Notes: a model not told the origin generated them from the sequence alone. Shown: positions 8,212 through 16,694, counted from the first letter of the stretch. The stretch is 64,000 nt of DNA from Halomarina pelagica (GCF_024228315.1 NZ_CP100454.1:1798001-1862000); one strand, 5' to 3'. Numbers and translations: made by a program.

Positions 8212-8790
8212 ATGGAGTTCGATCCCGATCACGCGGCGGTCGTCGTCGTGGACATGCAGAACGGGTTCTGTCACCCCGACGGGAGCCTCTACGCGCCGGG
8301 GAGCGAGGACGCGATCGAACCCGTCTCCCGCCTCGTGGAGCGGGCCCGCGAGGCCGGCGCGCGCGTCGTCTTCACCCGCGACGTCCACCCGCCCGAGCAG
8401 TTCGAGGGGAACCACTACTACGACGAGTTCGAGCGCTGGGGCGAGCACGTCGTCGAGGGGACCTGGGAGACCGAAATCGTCGAGGAACTCCCCGTCGAGG
8501 CGGACGACCACGTCGTGACGAAGCACACCTACGACGCCTTCTACAACACCGACCTGGAGGGGTGGCTGCGCGCCCACGGGGTCCGCGACCTGCTCATCTG
8601 CGGGACGCTCGCGAACGTCTGCGTCCTCCACACCGCCGGGAGCGCCGGCCTGCGCGACTTCCGCCCGGTCGTCGTGGAGGACGCCGTCGGCCACATCGAG
8701 GAGGGCCACCGCGAGTACGCGCTCGAACACGCGGACTGGCTCTTCGGCGAGGTCCGGGCGATGGACGAGATCGAGTTCGCTCGCCCCTAG
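8212..8790 (+). CDS. pncA: Isochorismatase-fold cysteine hydrolase, probable nicotinamidase
   Basis: 192 residues. The catalytic triad of the family is visible: Asp in VVVVDMQNGFCHPDGSL (about 14), Lys in VTKHTYDAFYNTDL (about 103) and the nucleophilic Cys in CGTLANVCVLHTA (about 140). Together with DVHPPEQF in the metal-binding region, this resembles nicotinamidases (nicotinamide to nicotinate plus ammonia). The pncB gene is 3.1 kb away, which supports a nicotinamidase role in NAD salvage, although other isochorismatase-type activities are possible. The ATG at 8212 lies about 85 nt from the divergent Hvo_1808-family gene, so the two share an intergenic promoter region. Confidence 0.82.
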   Translation: MEFDPDHAAVVVVDMQNGFCHPDGSLYAPGSEDAIEPVSRLVERAREAGARVVFTRDVHPPEQFEGNHYYDEFERWGEHVVEGTWETEIVEELPVEADDHVVTKHTYDAFYNTDLEGWLRAHGVRDLLICGTLANVCVLHTAGSAGLRDFRPVVVEDAVGHIEEGHREYALEHADWLFGEVRAMDEIEFARP

Positions 8791-9240
8791 TCAGCCCTGA
8801 AACAGCCGGTAGGCCCCCTGTCCCACCGCGACGGGCTTCACCCCGTCGTTCGGCGTCTCGCTCTCGACTGCCACCTGGCTCACCCCGACGCTCCCGCCCG
8901 CCCGGATGACCTCGGCGCGGGCGGTCACGTCCCCCGCCGCGCGCCGGAGGTAGTTGACGTTGAGGTTGATGGTGGCGACGCCGCCGGCGATCGGGTCCTC
9001 GAGCGAGGGGCGCAGGGCGATGCCGCCGGCCGTATCGATCAGCGTGGCCGCGACGCCACCGTGCATCGTTGGGGGCGACGTGGGATTTGTGAGTTTGTCG
9101 TCGTAAGGGACCCGGAGCGTGATGGAGTCGTAGGTGAACTCCTCGACGGTCGTCCCCAGCCACGAGAGGTAGCCGTGTTCCTCCTCGATGTGCCGCTGGA
9201 CGAACTGCTTGGCCGCGGGCGGGAGTTCCTCGTCCGACAT
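8791..9240 (-). CDS. Hotdog-fold thioesterase (PaaI family)
   Basis: 149 residues. HGGVAATLIDTAGGIAL (about 73-90) is the hallmark HGG(x)n-D helix region of PaaI-like acyl-CoA thioesterases, followed by NLNVNYLRRA and the terminal beta strands. Such enzymes hydrolyse acyl- or aryl-CoA thioesters; the substrate is unknown. The ATG at 9240 gives the usual length. Its stop directly abuts the stop of the convergent pncA-like gene with no spacer, so the 3' ends of the two transcripts must overlap. Confidence 0.88.
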   Translation of the reverse strand: MSDEELPPAAKQFVQRHIEEEHGYLSWLGTTVEEFTYDSITLRVPYDDKLTNPTSPPTMHGGVAATLIDTAGGIALRPSLEDPIAGGVATINLNVNYLRRAAGDVTARAEVIRAGGSVGVSQVAVESETPNDGVKPVAVGQGAYRLFQG

Positions 9241-9267
9241 GCGTGTGAGTGGTCCGCGGGCGGGTTT

Positions 9268-9870
9268 TTGACATCCTCCCCGCCCTGAAGGGCGAGGATT
9301 CCTTCGTGGGGCGTCGGGCCGTTCCGTCAGCCCCCGAAGGCAACTTCCTCCCACGAAGGGAGTACCGGGTTCGTGCGCTACACGTCGGCCCTCAAGCGAG
9401 GGTATGGCGTATTCGGCGTCCGAGGTGGACGCGGTATCCGCTTGTGCCGTACCCGATACCGCCTGAACCGAGGCGTCCGAATACCGGGCAACCACCCACG
9501 GTTGGAACGTGGGTGGACACGGGTCGTGCCATCGACCGTACTCCGCCGACGAGGGCGGAGTGCAACCGCGAACGGGGCGTGGTTTGGTATGCTGTCGCCC
9601 CCTCGTGTGCGCGGTCGTTGCCGACCGGCTCCAGTGACGGGTAGGGGTACTGTGAGGACGGCGAACGAATCCGAACCACGTACTCCCCACCGGGGGTGCC
9701 GGTGGCGGGCGTGGAACCGTCCGGATCAGCGGGAAGCGACCCCGAGTCTTCCGATTGAGAGTTTACGCGAGTTGTCTTACCGCATGAACCGACGCCGGGC
9801 TACTTGATAATGTCGGTTGCGTAGGGGTTGTCGGATTCATCCCCGCGCTCAAGCACGGGGCTTTCTCCTC
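9268..9870. mobile_element. Gene-less element with IS200/IS605-type hairpin ends (PATE-like)
   Basis: The left side begins TGACATCCTCCCCGCCCTGAAGG and forms a hairpin (CGCCC-TGAA-GGGCG inside ATCCT/AGGAT), a sequence type seen at the ends of tnpB-carrying IS200/IS605 elements. The right side has GGATTCATCCCCGCGCTCAAGC with a second imperfect hairpin (9841-9860), resembling the other end of that family. The about 600 bp between encode no TnpA or TnpB that I can recognise. Non-autonomous haloarchaeal elements of this kind are known as palindrome-associated transposable elements, moved by TnpA in trans. Exact boundaries are estimates. Confidence 0.65.
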
Positions 9871-9938
9871 GATTTTCCGGAAGCAGCGGTTGGCACAAGG
9901 GACGGCGTCGCCGTGCAGCCCTCAAGTGGAGATACTCG

Positions 9939-10406
9939 TCAGCGTTCGCCGTCCTCGGGCACGCGAGTGAGGCCGAGGGTCGCGAAGTCCGAATCGAACG
10001 CGAAGACGTGCTCGACGTCGCGCTCCCGGGCCGCGACGGCGGTCAGGTGGTCGACGAACGAGATCTGCTGGTCGTCGTAGCGGGCGAACTGCTCGCAGGT
10101 CGCGGCGAACAGTTCGGCCTCCGGGTAGACGACGGTGACGTTCGGCGACTCCCGAACGTGGGCGAGCGCCCGCGTCGCGTCGGCGTGGGTCGCCTTCCGG
10201 AGCATGAGCGTCGTCAACTCGCTCAGCGCGTAGCTCGTCACGTAGAGCGGACGGTACGGCAACTCCCCGCGGTGAATCGCCCGCCACGCCGCCAGCGCCT
10301 CGTCGTGACGGTTCGCCCGGTCGTACAGGACGGCGAAGATCCCACCCGTGTCGAGAAAGAGCGGCGTCGCTCGGGGCGGAGGGTCCGCGGCGTCGCCGGC
10401 GTTCAT
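9939..10406 (-). CDS. PIN-domain toxin (VapC-like), pair 1
   Basis: 155 residues. The PIN fold is indicated by FLDTGGIFAVLYDRANRHDEAL (first acidic residue), a central Glu in SYALSELTTLM, and the C-terminal FVDHLTAVAARERDVEHVFAFDSDFATLG with two or three Asp residues. PIN toxins are Mg-dependent RNases that typically cut tRNA or rRNA. The start overlaps the stop of the upstream HTH gene by the ATGA type, so the two are translated together. The ATG at 10406 was chosen over the longer open frame because it gives the standard PIN N-terminus. Confidence 0.87.
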   Translation of the reverse strand: MNAGDAADPPPRATPLFLDTGGIFAVLYDRANRHDEALAAWRAIHRGELPYRPLYVTSYALSELTTLMLRKATHADATRALAHVRESPNVTVVYPEAELFAATCEQFARYDDQQISFVDHLTAVAARERDVEHVFAFDSDFATLGLTRVPEDGER

Positions 10407-10792
10407 GGCGACGCGTCGGTTTCGCCGTCGCCGTCCGTTTCGATCGAACCGTAGAGCACGTCGTCGATGTCCTCGACGGCGACCGGATCGCCGCCCGTGA
10501 CGATCGGCGGGTCCGCGAACAGCGGGTCGTCGGGGTCGAACGCGTCGTCGATCGTCGCGTCCGCGTCGCGCCAGTAGACGACCGTTCGACCCGTCGTCCG
10601 CCTGTGGACGTCGCCGCGGTCGTGGAGGGTGGCGAGCTTCTGACGAGCCGCCTCCGTCGAACACCCGAGGATCGTCGCCACGTCGCTCGACGTGATGACC
10701 GGTCCCTCGACCTGGTCGAAGACCCGCAGGACGCGAGAGAGCGTGACGGTCTCGGCGTACTGACCCGACTCCGTGCGCGTTCGGTCGCCCAT
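10403..10792 (-). CDS. Winged-HTH antitoxin or regulator of PIN pair 1
   Basis: 129 residues. The first 75 residues form a winged helix-turn-helix: VTLSRVLRVFDQVEGPVITSSDVA, then TEAARQKLATLHDRGDVHRR and TVVYWR. The tail is acidic and contains IVTGGDPVAVEDIDDVLYGSI, which could bind the toxin. It overlaps the PIN gene by 4 nt. Its promoter is visible: TATA-like GGTTAAGC about 25-31 nt before the ATG, with the inverted repeat TATTGG-aatag-CCAATA (10825-10841) directly beyond it, a likely autoregulatory operator. Confidence 0.8.
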   Translation of the reverse strand: MGDRTRTESGQYAETVTLSRVLRVFDQVEGPVITSSDVATILGCSTEAARQKLATLHDRGDVHRRTTGRTVVYWRDADATIDDAFDPDDPLFADPPIVTGGDPVAVEDIDDVLYGSIETDGDGETDASP

Positions 10793-10824
10793 GTCCGTCC
10801 GTCCGTTCTCGGGAGGCTTAACCG

Positions 10825-10841
10825 TATTGGAATAGCCAATA
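10825..10841. promoter_or_regulatory. Candidate operator of PIN pair 1
   Basis: TATTGG-aatag-CCAATA is a perfect 6-bp inverted repeat with a 5-nt spacer. It lies upstream of, and next to, the TATA-like box of the minus-strand HTH-PIN operon, a placement where the HTH protein could block or recruit TBP/TFB. It has the same arm and spacer sizes as the inverted repeat at the second PIN module (22352-22368), though the sequence differs. Confidence 0.6.
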
Positions 10842-10908
10842 GGTAGTCGGCAGATCGGAGACGGCAGCGAGCCTCGGTGAACGGGAAGCGCCGAGACCGC
10901 ACGGGAAA

Positions 10909-11763
10909 CTACGGTATCGGGGAAACCGTCACCCGCACCGCTTCCCCCATCTCGAACGTCGCGTCCGGGCAGACGAGCTTCGCGCCGAACGCCTCGTCCC
11001 GGGCGCAGAACAGCGAGATCCCGGTGATCGGCGTCCCGTTCGCGCGCACCTCGATCGCGTCCCACCGCACGTCGCGGCCGTTCTCGCCCAGGCGGCCGAC
11101 GGGGGAGCCCGCGAGCGTCAGCGTCCCGGGGGCGGCGCTCCCCGGGGGGACGAGCGCGCCGCCGCCGTCGTAGTGCGGACAGCCGCCGTCGAGGACGACG
11201 CCGTCCCCGCCGGCGATCCCGACGAACCGCTCGCCCGGCGCGGGGTGGGCGGGCGCGTCGAGCACGACGTACGTCCTCCCGACCTCCCGGACGCGGCCGG
11301 TGCCGTCCCAGGGGAGGGGGTCGACGGTCGCGCCGACCTCGATGGGGACCGACCCCGCGGCGCGGTAGTGGTTGGCCTCCCGCGGGCGGAAGCCGAGGTG
11401 GATGTGGTTGTCGACCCAGGGGGCGAAGAAGCCCGCGCGGACGAGCGTGCCGAGCGGGTCGCCCACCTCGACGCGGTCGCCCGCCGAGACGGACGGCTCG
11501 ACGTGGAGCATCCGGGCGACGTGCTCGCCCGTATCCACGAGGATCAGGTGGTCCCGCTCGGCGGCGTACGCCTTCGGCGGGGCGCGCACCGCGCGGGTGT
11601 CGAGGACCTCGCCGGCGACGGGCGAGGGTGCGTCCGTGGCGCGCTCCCGCCCGTCGCCGGGGTAGAGGTCGATGGCGCAGCCGTGGTCGTGCGCGACGTA
11701 CGGCGAGTTGTAGAGCGAGAAGCGGCGGTAGCGCGCCAGCACGTCCCCGGCGAGGGTGACCAT
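10909..11763 (-). CDS. M23-like (LytM/lipoyl hybrid-fold) protein
   Basis: 284 residues. The N-terminal half shows HDHGCAIDLYPG (25-36) and VDNHIHLGFRP (118-128), matching the His...Asp and HxH metal-ligand arrangement of M23 peptidases, with SPVAGEVLD and AGDRVEVGDPLGTLVRAG between as in the barrel-sandwich fold. Archaea lack murein, so a peptidoglycan role is excluded; the fold may bind or cut another ligand. The C-terminal half (about 150-284) is beta-rich and unassigned. It has no signal peptide, so it is cytoplasmic unless exported otherwise. It is divergent from the lipoate ligase gene. Confidence 0.6.
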   Translation of the reverse strand: MVTLAGDVLARYRRFSLYNSPYVAHDHGCAIDLYPGDGRERATDAPSPVAGEVLDTRAVRAPPKAYAAERDHLILVDTGEHVARMLHVEPSVSAGDRVEVGDPLGTLVRAGFFAPWVDNHIHLGFRPREANHYRAAGSVPIEVGATVDPLPWDGTGRVREVGRTYVVLDAPAHPAPGERFVGIAGGDGVVLDGGCPHYDGGGALVPPGSAAPGTLTLAGSPVGRLGENGRDVRWDAIEVRANGTPITGISLFCARDEAFGAKLVCPDATFEMGEAVRVTVSPIP

Positions 11764-11814
11764 GGGGAGGAGTACGAGCGCGGCGCTTTAGCCCCGTCGA
11801 CTCGGAGGGGAGGC

Positions 11815-12504
11815 ATGCGCGTGCGCGTCCTGAGGGGACGAGCGGAGACGGTCGAGGCGGACCGGGCGGTGACGCGGACGCTCTGTGCCGACGCCGCCGA
11901 GACGGGCGAGCGGGCGGTGCGGGCGTGGACGCCCCACCGGCAGGTGGCGTTCGGGCGGCGCGACGCGGGCGCGCCGGGGTACGAGCGCGCGAGGGCGGCC
12001 GCCGAAGCGCGCGGGTTCGAGGCCCACGTGCGACCCGTCGGCGGGCGGGCGGTCGCCTACACCGGGACGACGGTCGCGTTCGCCCGCGTCGAACCGCTGG
12101 ATGACCCGCGCGAGGGGCTGGCGGCGCGCTACGACGCGATGACGCGCGACGTGAAGCGCGCGCTCGCGACGCTCGGAGTCGACGCGACGGAGGGCGAACC
12201 CCCCGACTCCTTCTGTCCCGGTGCGCACTCCCTGCAGGCGGGGGGGAAGCTGGTGGGGATCGCCCAGCGCGTCCGGCGGGGCGCGGCGCTCACGGCCGGC
12301 ATCTGCGTCACGGACGACCGGGCGGCCGTCGCGGACGTACTCGACCCGGTGTACGACGCGCTCGGCGTCCCCTTCGACCCGGAGAGCGTCGGGAGCGTCG
12401 CCCGCGCGGCGGGACGACCCGTGGAACCGAGGGAGGTGATCGAGGCGCTGGAGGCGGCGCTGGTGGGGGACGGCGCGGCGCGGGTCGAAACGCTCTCGCC
12501 CTGA
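11815..12504 (+). CDS. Lipoate/biotin protein ligase family (LplA-like)
   Basis: 229 residues from the ATG at 11815, with a TATA-like gctttag 25-30 nt upstream; the longer open frame upstream is antisense shadow. VRPVGGRAVAYTG (about 76-88) corresponds to the RRxxGGGxVxHD lipoate-binding loop and SFCPGAHSLQAGGKLVGIAQRVR (about 131-153) to the lysine-containing segment that activates lipoate as lipoyl-AMP. It probably transfers lipoyl or a related acyl group to E2 or GcvH domains. Haloarchaea often split or vary these ligases, so the exact substrate is open. Confidence 0.85.
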   Translation: MRVRVLRGRAETVEADRAVTRTLCADAAETGERAVRAWTPHRQVAFGRRDAGAPGYERARAAAEARGFEAHVRPVGGRAVAYTGTTVAFARVEPLDDPREGLAARYDAMTRDVKRALATLGVDATEGEPPDSFCPGAHSLQAGGKLVGIAQRVRRGAALTAGICVTDDRAAVADVLDPVYDALGVPFDPESVGSVARAAGRPVEPREVIEALEAALVGDGAARVETLSP

Positions 12505-12933
12505 GGCAGGCCGAGCGACCGCTCCGGGTGGGACATCGAACGGGGCCGACCGCTCGATGAGCGAGAACCCGCACGCACGCCGGAGGCGCGCGCAGCGTGG
12601 TTCGCAGCCATCGAGCGGGAGGGGGCTTTCGGACCCGTCGTCGGCCACGGCCTCGCCGACTGAATCACCGTCTCTGAACGCTACCTAGCCGAGATACCGG
12701 GGACTCACAGCCGCCGTGACGAAGGCGACACCCCAGCTCAGCGCCGCCGACGTGAGACGGGTCCAACCGCGTGTTTCCGGTGCCGTCACGAACCAGAACG
12801 GGATAGCGACGAGGGTCGCGCTGACTGTAGGTGAACGATCGATAGGAACGGTCGGTGATCCGAGCAGAATTCGTCATCTGTTAAGAATATACGCGTCCGG
12901 CAGGATTAGGAGACCTCCCGTCCGAGAGGGACC
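12505..12933. other. Intergenic region before pyrC
   Basis: 429 nt with no clear intact gene. It holds a possible frameshifted small membrane-protein gene on the minus strand (12685-12877, listed separately) and, at its right end, an AT-rich stretch ttaagaatata (12883-12893) that probably provides the TATA box for pyrC, giving a short leader before the ATG at 12934. Confidence 0.5.
12685..12877 (-). pseudogene. Possible frameshifted small two-helix membrane protein
   Basis: An ATG at 12877 opens MTNSARITDRSYRSFTY. One frame over, the sequence continues as SATLVAIPFWFVTAPETRG, then LTSAALSWGVAFVTAAV and SPRYLG before a stop at 12685-12687. The second frame has hydrophobic stretches typical of a small membrane protein but no start codon of its own. 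ATG to stop is 193 nt, one more than a multiple of three, so one indel would restore a protein of about 63 residues. It may be a pseudogene, a sequencing error or a coincidence. Confidence 0.35.
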
Positions 12934-14226
12934 ATGCTCATCAAGGACGCCACTCTCGCCGACGGGCGCGTGCGCGACGTCCGGATCGAGGGCGGCCGCA
13001 TCGAGACGGTCGGGCGCAACCTCAACGGCGTGGCCGACGTCGACGCGGCGGGCAGGCTCCTCCTGCCGGGGATGATCGACGTGCACGTCCACTTCCGCCA
13101 GCCCGGCTTCCCGCACAAGGAGACGTGGGAGACGGGCAGCAGGAGCGCCGCCGCCGGCGGGGTGACGACGGTCGTGGACCAGCCGAACACCGACCCGCCG
13201 ACGGTGACCGGCGAGGCGTTCGACGAGAAGGCGACCCTCGCGCGCGCGTCGCTCGTCGACTACGGCGTCAACGGCGGCGTCACGCCCGCCTGGGAGCCGG
13301 ACTCGCTGTTCGAACGACCGCTGTTCGCGCTCGGCGAGGTGTTCCTCGCCGACTCGACGGGCGACATGGGCATCGGCGCGGACCTGTTCGGCGAGGCCGT
13401 CGAGCGCGCGACCGACCGCGGCGTCGGCGTCACCGTCCACGCCGAGGACGCGACGCTGTTCAGCGCGGACGCGCGGGAGCGCGACGACCCCGACGCCTGG
13501 AGCGCGTACCGGACGGCCGAGGCAGAGCGCGTCGCCGTCGAGCGCGCCTGCGAGGTCGCCCGCGAGGCGGGCGCGCGGATCCACGTCGCCCACACGAGCA
13601 CGCCGGAGGGCGTCGACGCGGCCGCGGCCGCGGGCATGACCTGCGAGGTGACGCCCCACCACCTCTTCCTCTCGCGGGACGACTACGACCGCCTCGGCAC
13701 GCTCGGGCGGATGAACCCGCCGCTGCGGAGCGAGGAGCGCCGGATCGAACTCCTCGAACGCCTCGCCGACGGGGCCGTGGACGTGGTCGCCACCGACCAC
13801 GCGCCCCACACCCGCGAGGAGAAGGACGCGAGCGTCTGGGACGCGCCGAGCGGCGTCCCCGGCGTCGAGACCGCCCTCCCGCTCCTGCTCGAGGCCGCCC
13901 GCCGGGACCTGCTCTCCTACGAGCGCGTCCGGGACGTCACCGCGGCGAACCCCGCCGCGATCTTCGACCTGCCGCGCAAGGGTCGCGTGGAGGCGGGGCG
14001 CGACGCCGACCTCGTGCTCGTCGACCCGGACGCCTCCAGGGAGATCCGCGGCGACGACCTCCACTCGAAGTGCGGGTGGACCCCCTTCGAGGGGATGGCC
14101 GGGGTCTTCCCCGAGTGGACGATGGTGCGCGGGGAGTTCGTCTACCGGCGCGACGGAGGAGAGCGGTTCGGCGAGGCGATCGGGGAGAACGTGAGAACCC
14201 GGGAGCGCGCTACGCGAGCGCGATAA
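12934..14226 (+). CDS. pyrC: Dihydroorotase
   Basis: 430 residues of the amidohydrolase superfamily. DVHVHFRQPGFPHKETWETG (49-68) carries the HxH zinc ligands plus the substrate-binding Arg. HVAHTSTPEGVDAA and EVTPHHLFLS supply further His ligands, and VATDHAPHTREEKD the catalytic Asp. It cyclises carbamoyl-aspartate to dihydroorotate in de novo pyrimidine synthesis; pyrD is also in this window (53407-54462) but 39 kb away. The 3' end overlaps the convergent membrane-protein gene by 17 nt. Confidence 0.95.
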   Translation: MLIKDATLADGRVRDVRIEGGRIETVGRNLNGVADVDAAGRLLLPGMIDVHVHFRQPGFPHKETWETGSRSAAAGGVTTVVDQPNTDPPTVTGEAFDEKATLARASLVDYGVNGGVTPAWEPDSLFERPLFALGEVFLADSTGDMGIGADLFGEAVERATDRGVGVTVHAEDATLFSADARERDDPDAWSAYRTAEAERVAVERACEVAREAGARIHVAHTSTPEGVDAAAAAGMTCEVTPHHLFLSRDDYDRLGTLGRMNPPLRSEERRIELLERLADGAVDVVATDHAPHTREEKDASVWDAPSGVPGVETALPLLLEAARRDLLSYERVRDVTAANPAAIFDLPRKGRVEAGRDADLVLVDPDASREIRGDDLHSKCGWTPFEGMAGVFPEWTMVRGEFVYRRDGGERFGEAIGENVRTRERATRAR

Positions 14227-14620
14227 CCGCGTCGAGCGTCCCGAGCGCCCCGAGTACCGTCGTCGTCACCGCGACCGCGAGCATCGCGCCCGCCCCCGCC
14301 GCGGCGATCCGCGCCATCGCCCGGCGGGAGTCCGCCTCCGTCCAGTCGGTGCCGGTGTCGAGCGTCCGCTGGACCCGCTCGACGGACCGCCCGAGCACGA
14401 CCGACCCGGACCAGCCGAGCAGGCCGAAGCCGAAGGCCAGCGCCCCGAGCGCGAACGCCCGCGCGCTGGCCGCCGGGAGCGGCGACGAGAGCGCGAACCC
14501 GAACGTCGCGAGCGCGCCGAACGCGGCCCCGACGAGGGCGGCCCCGAGGACGAGACGGACGCGCGGACGCGCCCGGGCCGCGAGGCGATCGGGGTCGACG
14601 GCCAGCGCGACGGTCGCCAC
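14210..14620 (-). CDS. Membrane protein, unknown function
   Basis: 136 residues with four hydrophobic segments: about 22-45 (LVLGAALVGAAFGALATFGFAL), 52-72, 73-80 extended, and 105-135 (IAAAGAGAMLAVAVTTTVLGALG). The loop between the halves is hydrophilic (SVERVQRTLDTGTDWTEADSRRAMAR). I do not recognise the family. It ends 3 nt from the stop region of the dipeptide permease operon and runs in the same direction, so it may be the last gene of that operon. Confidence 0.65.
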   Translation of the reverse strand: MATVALAVDPDRLAARARPRVRLVLGAALVGAAFGALATFGFALSSPLPAASARAFALGALAFGFGLLGWSGSVVLGRSVERVQRTLDTGTDWTEADSRRAMARIAAAGAGAMLAVAVTTTVLGALGTLDAVIALA

Positions 14621-14623
14621 GGC

Positions 14624-15625
14624 TCAGTCGACCGTCTCGCGCATGCGCGGGTCGAGCGCGTCGCGCATCCCGTCGCCGAGGAGGTTGAACCCGAGCACCG
14701 TGATCGCGAGGAACAGGCCGGGGAAGAACGACATCCACCACTGGCCGGTGAGGAGGCCGTTCTCGACTCCCTTCGCGAGCATGATCCCCCACGAGGGGGT
14801 GCCGGCCTCCGCCCCGAAGCCGAGGAACGACAGCGCCGCGAGGTCGATGATCGCCAGCCCGAAGTTGAGCGTCGACTGGACGGTGATGGGCGCGAGGCAG
14901 TTCGGCAGGACGTGCCGGAACAGCACGCGCGGGTCGGACGCGCCGAGCGCGACCGTGGCGTCCACGTACTCGTCCTCGAGCACCTTGAGCGCGGTCCCGC
15001 GGACGACGCGGGCGAACCGCGGCGTGTAGACGAGCGTGAGCGCGAGGACGGCCTTCCAGAGGCCGGCACCGAAGATGGCGACGAGCGCGAGCGCGAGCAG
15101 CAGCGAGGGGAACGCGAGGAAGACGTCCATCGTCCGCATGATCACGTTGTCCGCCACGTCGCCGTAGTAGGCGGCGACGATGCCGAGCGTGATGCCGAGC
15201 GCGGTCGAGAGACCGACCGTGATCGTTCCGTACTTCATCGCGAGCCACGCCCCGTAGAGGGTGCGCTCGTAGATGTCGCGGGCGGCGACGTCCGTCCCGA
15301 AGAGGTACTGAGTGGCCGGGCCGGGACCCATCCACCCCGGCGGGGCCTTGTTCGGGTGCGACCCGAGTCGCGACTGCATGAGCGGAGAGAGGTCGGCCGT
15401 GACCAGTTCCCCGAAGAAGGCCGCCGGGGAGCGGGTCAGCAGCGACGGGTCGGGCGCGACCAGCACGAACCGCGCGTAGAGCGCGGTCGCGACTATCGTC
15501 AGGATGATCCCCAGGCCGACGACGGCGAGGCGGTTCGAGAGCAGTTCCGAGACGAACGGCGAGGCCAGCAACCGCTCCAGCGGGCCGCGCGTTCGCGTCG
15601 TCCGTGTGTCCGTTTCCGTACTCAT
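14624..15625 (-). CDS. dppC: Dipeptide/oligopeptide ABC transporter permease, DppC type
   Basis: 333 residues; ATG at 15625 overlaps the dppB stop by the ATGA type. After a charged N-terminus comes a first helix (NRLAVVGLGIILTIVATALYA), a long external loop (about 55-120), then the BPD_transp_1 domain with the EAA loop YVDATVALGASDPRVLFRHVLPN, the contact site for the ATPase. DppC is the second of the two channel subunits that pass peptides or related solutes through the membrane. Its partners are the adjacent dppB, the binding protein and the fused ATPase. Confidence 0.92.
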   Translation of the reverse strand: MSTETDTRTTRTRGPLERLLASPFVSELLSNRLAVVGLGIILTIVATALYARFVLVAPDPSLLTRSPAAFFGELVTADLSPLMQSRLGSHPNKAPPGWMGPGPATQYLFGTDVAARDIYERTLYGAWLAMKYGTITVGLSTALGITLGIVAAYYGDVADNVIMRTMDVFLAFPSLLLALALVAIFGAGLWKAVLALTLVYTPRFARVVRGTALKVLEDEYVDATVALGASDPRVLFRHVLPNCLAPITVQSTLNFGLAIIDLAALSFLGFGAEAGTPSWGIMLAKGVENGLLTGQWWMSFFPGLFLAITVLGFNLLGDGMRDALDPRMRETVD

Positions 15626-16665
15626 TGGTCGATCCGCGGGTCGAGGTAGCTGTAGGTGACGTCGACGCCGAGGTTCACGAGCGTGAACAGCAGCGCGAAG
15701 ACGAGGACGGTCCCCTGCACGAGCGGGTAGTCGGTCGCGCCGATGGCCGAGACGAGGAGCGTGCCGATGCCGCCGATGCCGAACACCGTCTCCGTGAGGA
15801 CGGCCCCACCGAGGAGCGTCCCGAACTGGATGCCGATAACGGTCACGACCGGGATGAGCGCGTTCTTGAAGCCGTGTTTCATGACCGTGATCTTCGCGCC
15901 CTGGCCCTTCGCCCGGGCGGTCCGCATGTAGTCCTGCCGGACGACCTCGAGCATCGACGAGCGCATCATCCGCGAGAGCAGCGCCATGGAGTAGATGCCG
16001 ATGACCGCCGCGGGCAGGAACAGGTGGTGGGCGGCGGAGACGAACGCGTCGAACCGCCCCAGCAGCAGCGTGTCGACGGTCACCATCCCCGTCAGGGGGA
16101 GTTCCGTCCCGAACAGCGTCCACGTCTCGGGAAGGAAGATCGTCGACCCGATGCGGCCGCTCGTCGGGAACCACCCGAGGTAGGTCGCAAAGAGCAGGAT
16201 GAGCAGCGGGCCGCTCCAGAAGATCGGAATCGAGATGCCCGAGAGCGCCCCGATCCGGGTGAGGTGGTCCGTCAGCGAGTCCTGCTTGACGGCGCTCAGC
16301 ACGCCGAGCGGGATGCCGAGGACGATGCCGATGAACTGCCCGTAGAGCGCGAGTTCGATGGTGACGGGCAGGCGGTCGACGAGCACCTCGCGAACGGGCG
16401 TCCCGCGTGCGATCTGGTAGGACCTGCCGAAGTCGAACTGGGCGGCGTCGAGCAGGAATCTGGCGTACTGGATCCAGATGGGGTCGTTCAGTCCGAGTTC
16501 CCGCCTGACCGCCGCGACCTGCGCCTGCGAGGCGCGCTGGCCGGCGATGATCCGGGCGGGGTCGCCGGGTGCGAGGTGCAGGATGGCGAAGACGAGCGTC
16601 GCCACTCCGAACAGCACCGGGACGAGCAGCAGCAGCCGCTTGATGACGAATCGCTTCGAGGTCAT
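15622..16665 (-). CDS. dppB: Dipeptide/oligopeptide ABC transporter permease, DppB type
   Basis: 347 residues. It begins MTSKRFVIKRLLLLVPVLFGVATLVFAILHLAPGDPA, the characteristic first helix and PGDPA motif of DppB/OppB proteins. It includes the EAA loop YMRTARAKGQGAKITVMKHGFKNALIP and ends with helices before SYLDPRIDQ. ATG at 16665 sits 30 nt after the binding-protein stop, in one operon with dppA upstream and dppC downstream. Confidence 0.93.
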   Translation of the reverse strand: MTSKRFVIKRLLLLVPVLFGVATLVFAILHLAPGDPARIIAGQRASQAQVAAVRRELGLNDPIWIQYARFLLDAAQFDFGRSYQIARGTPVREVLVDRLPVTIELALYGQFIGIVLGIPLGVLSAVKQDSLTDHLTRIGALSGISIPIFWSGPLLILLFATYLGWFPTSGRIGSTIFLPETWTLFGTELPLTGMVTVDTLLLGRFDAFVSAAHHLFLPAAVIGIYSMALLSRMMRSSMLEVVRQDYMRTARAKGQGAKITVMKHGFKNALIPVVTVIGIQFGTLLGGAVLTETVFGIGGIGTLLVSAIGATDYPLVQGTVLVFALLFTLVNLGVDVTYSYLDPRIDQ

Positions 16666-16694
16666 TGAGTGAGATCTCGTTGGGGAGGGGTTCG

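Noticed and set aside
9373-9807. Open frames inside the PATE-like element
   Set aside because: Neither strand resembles TnpA, TnpB or any other protein I recognise; likely non-coding.
10909-12504. Plus-strand frame reaching from 11173 into the lipoate ligase gene
   Set aside because: The part before 11815 is antisense to the M23-like gene; the true start is the ATG at 11815 with a TATA box.
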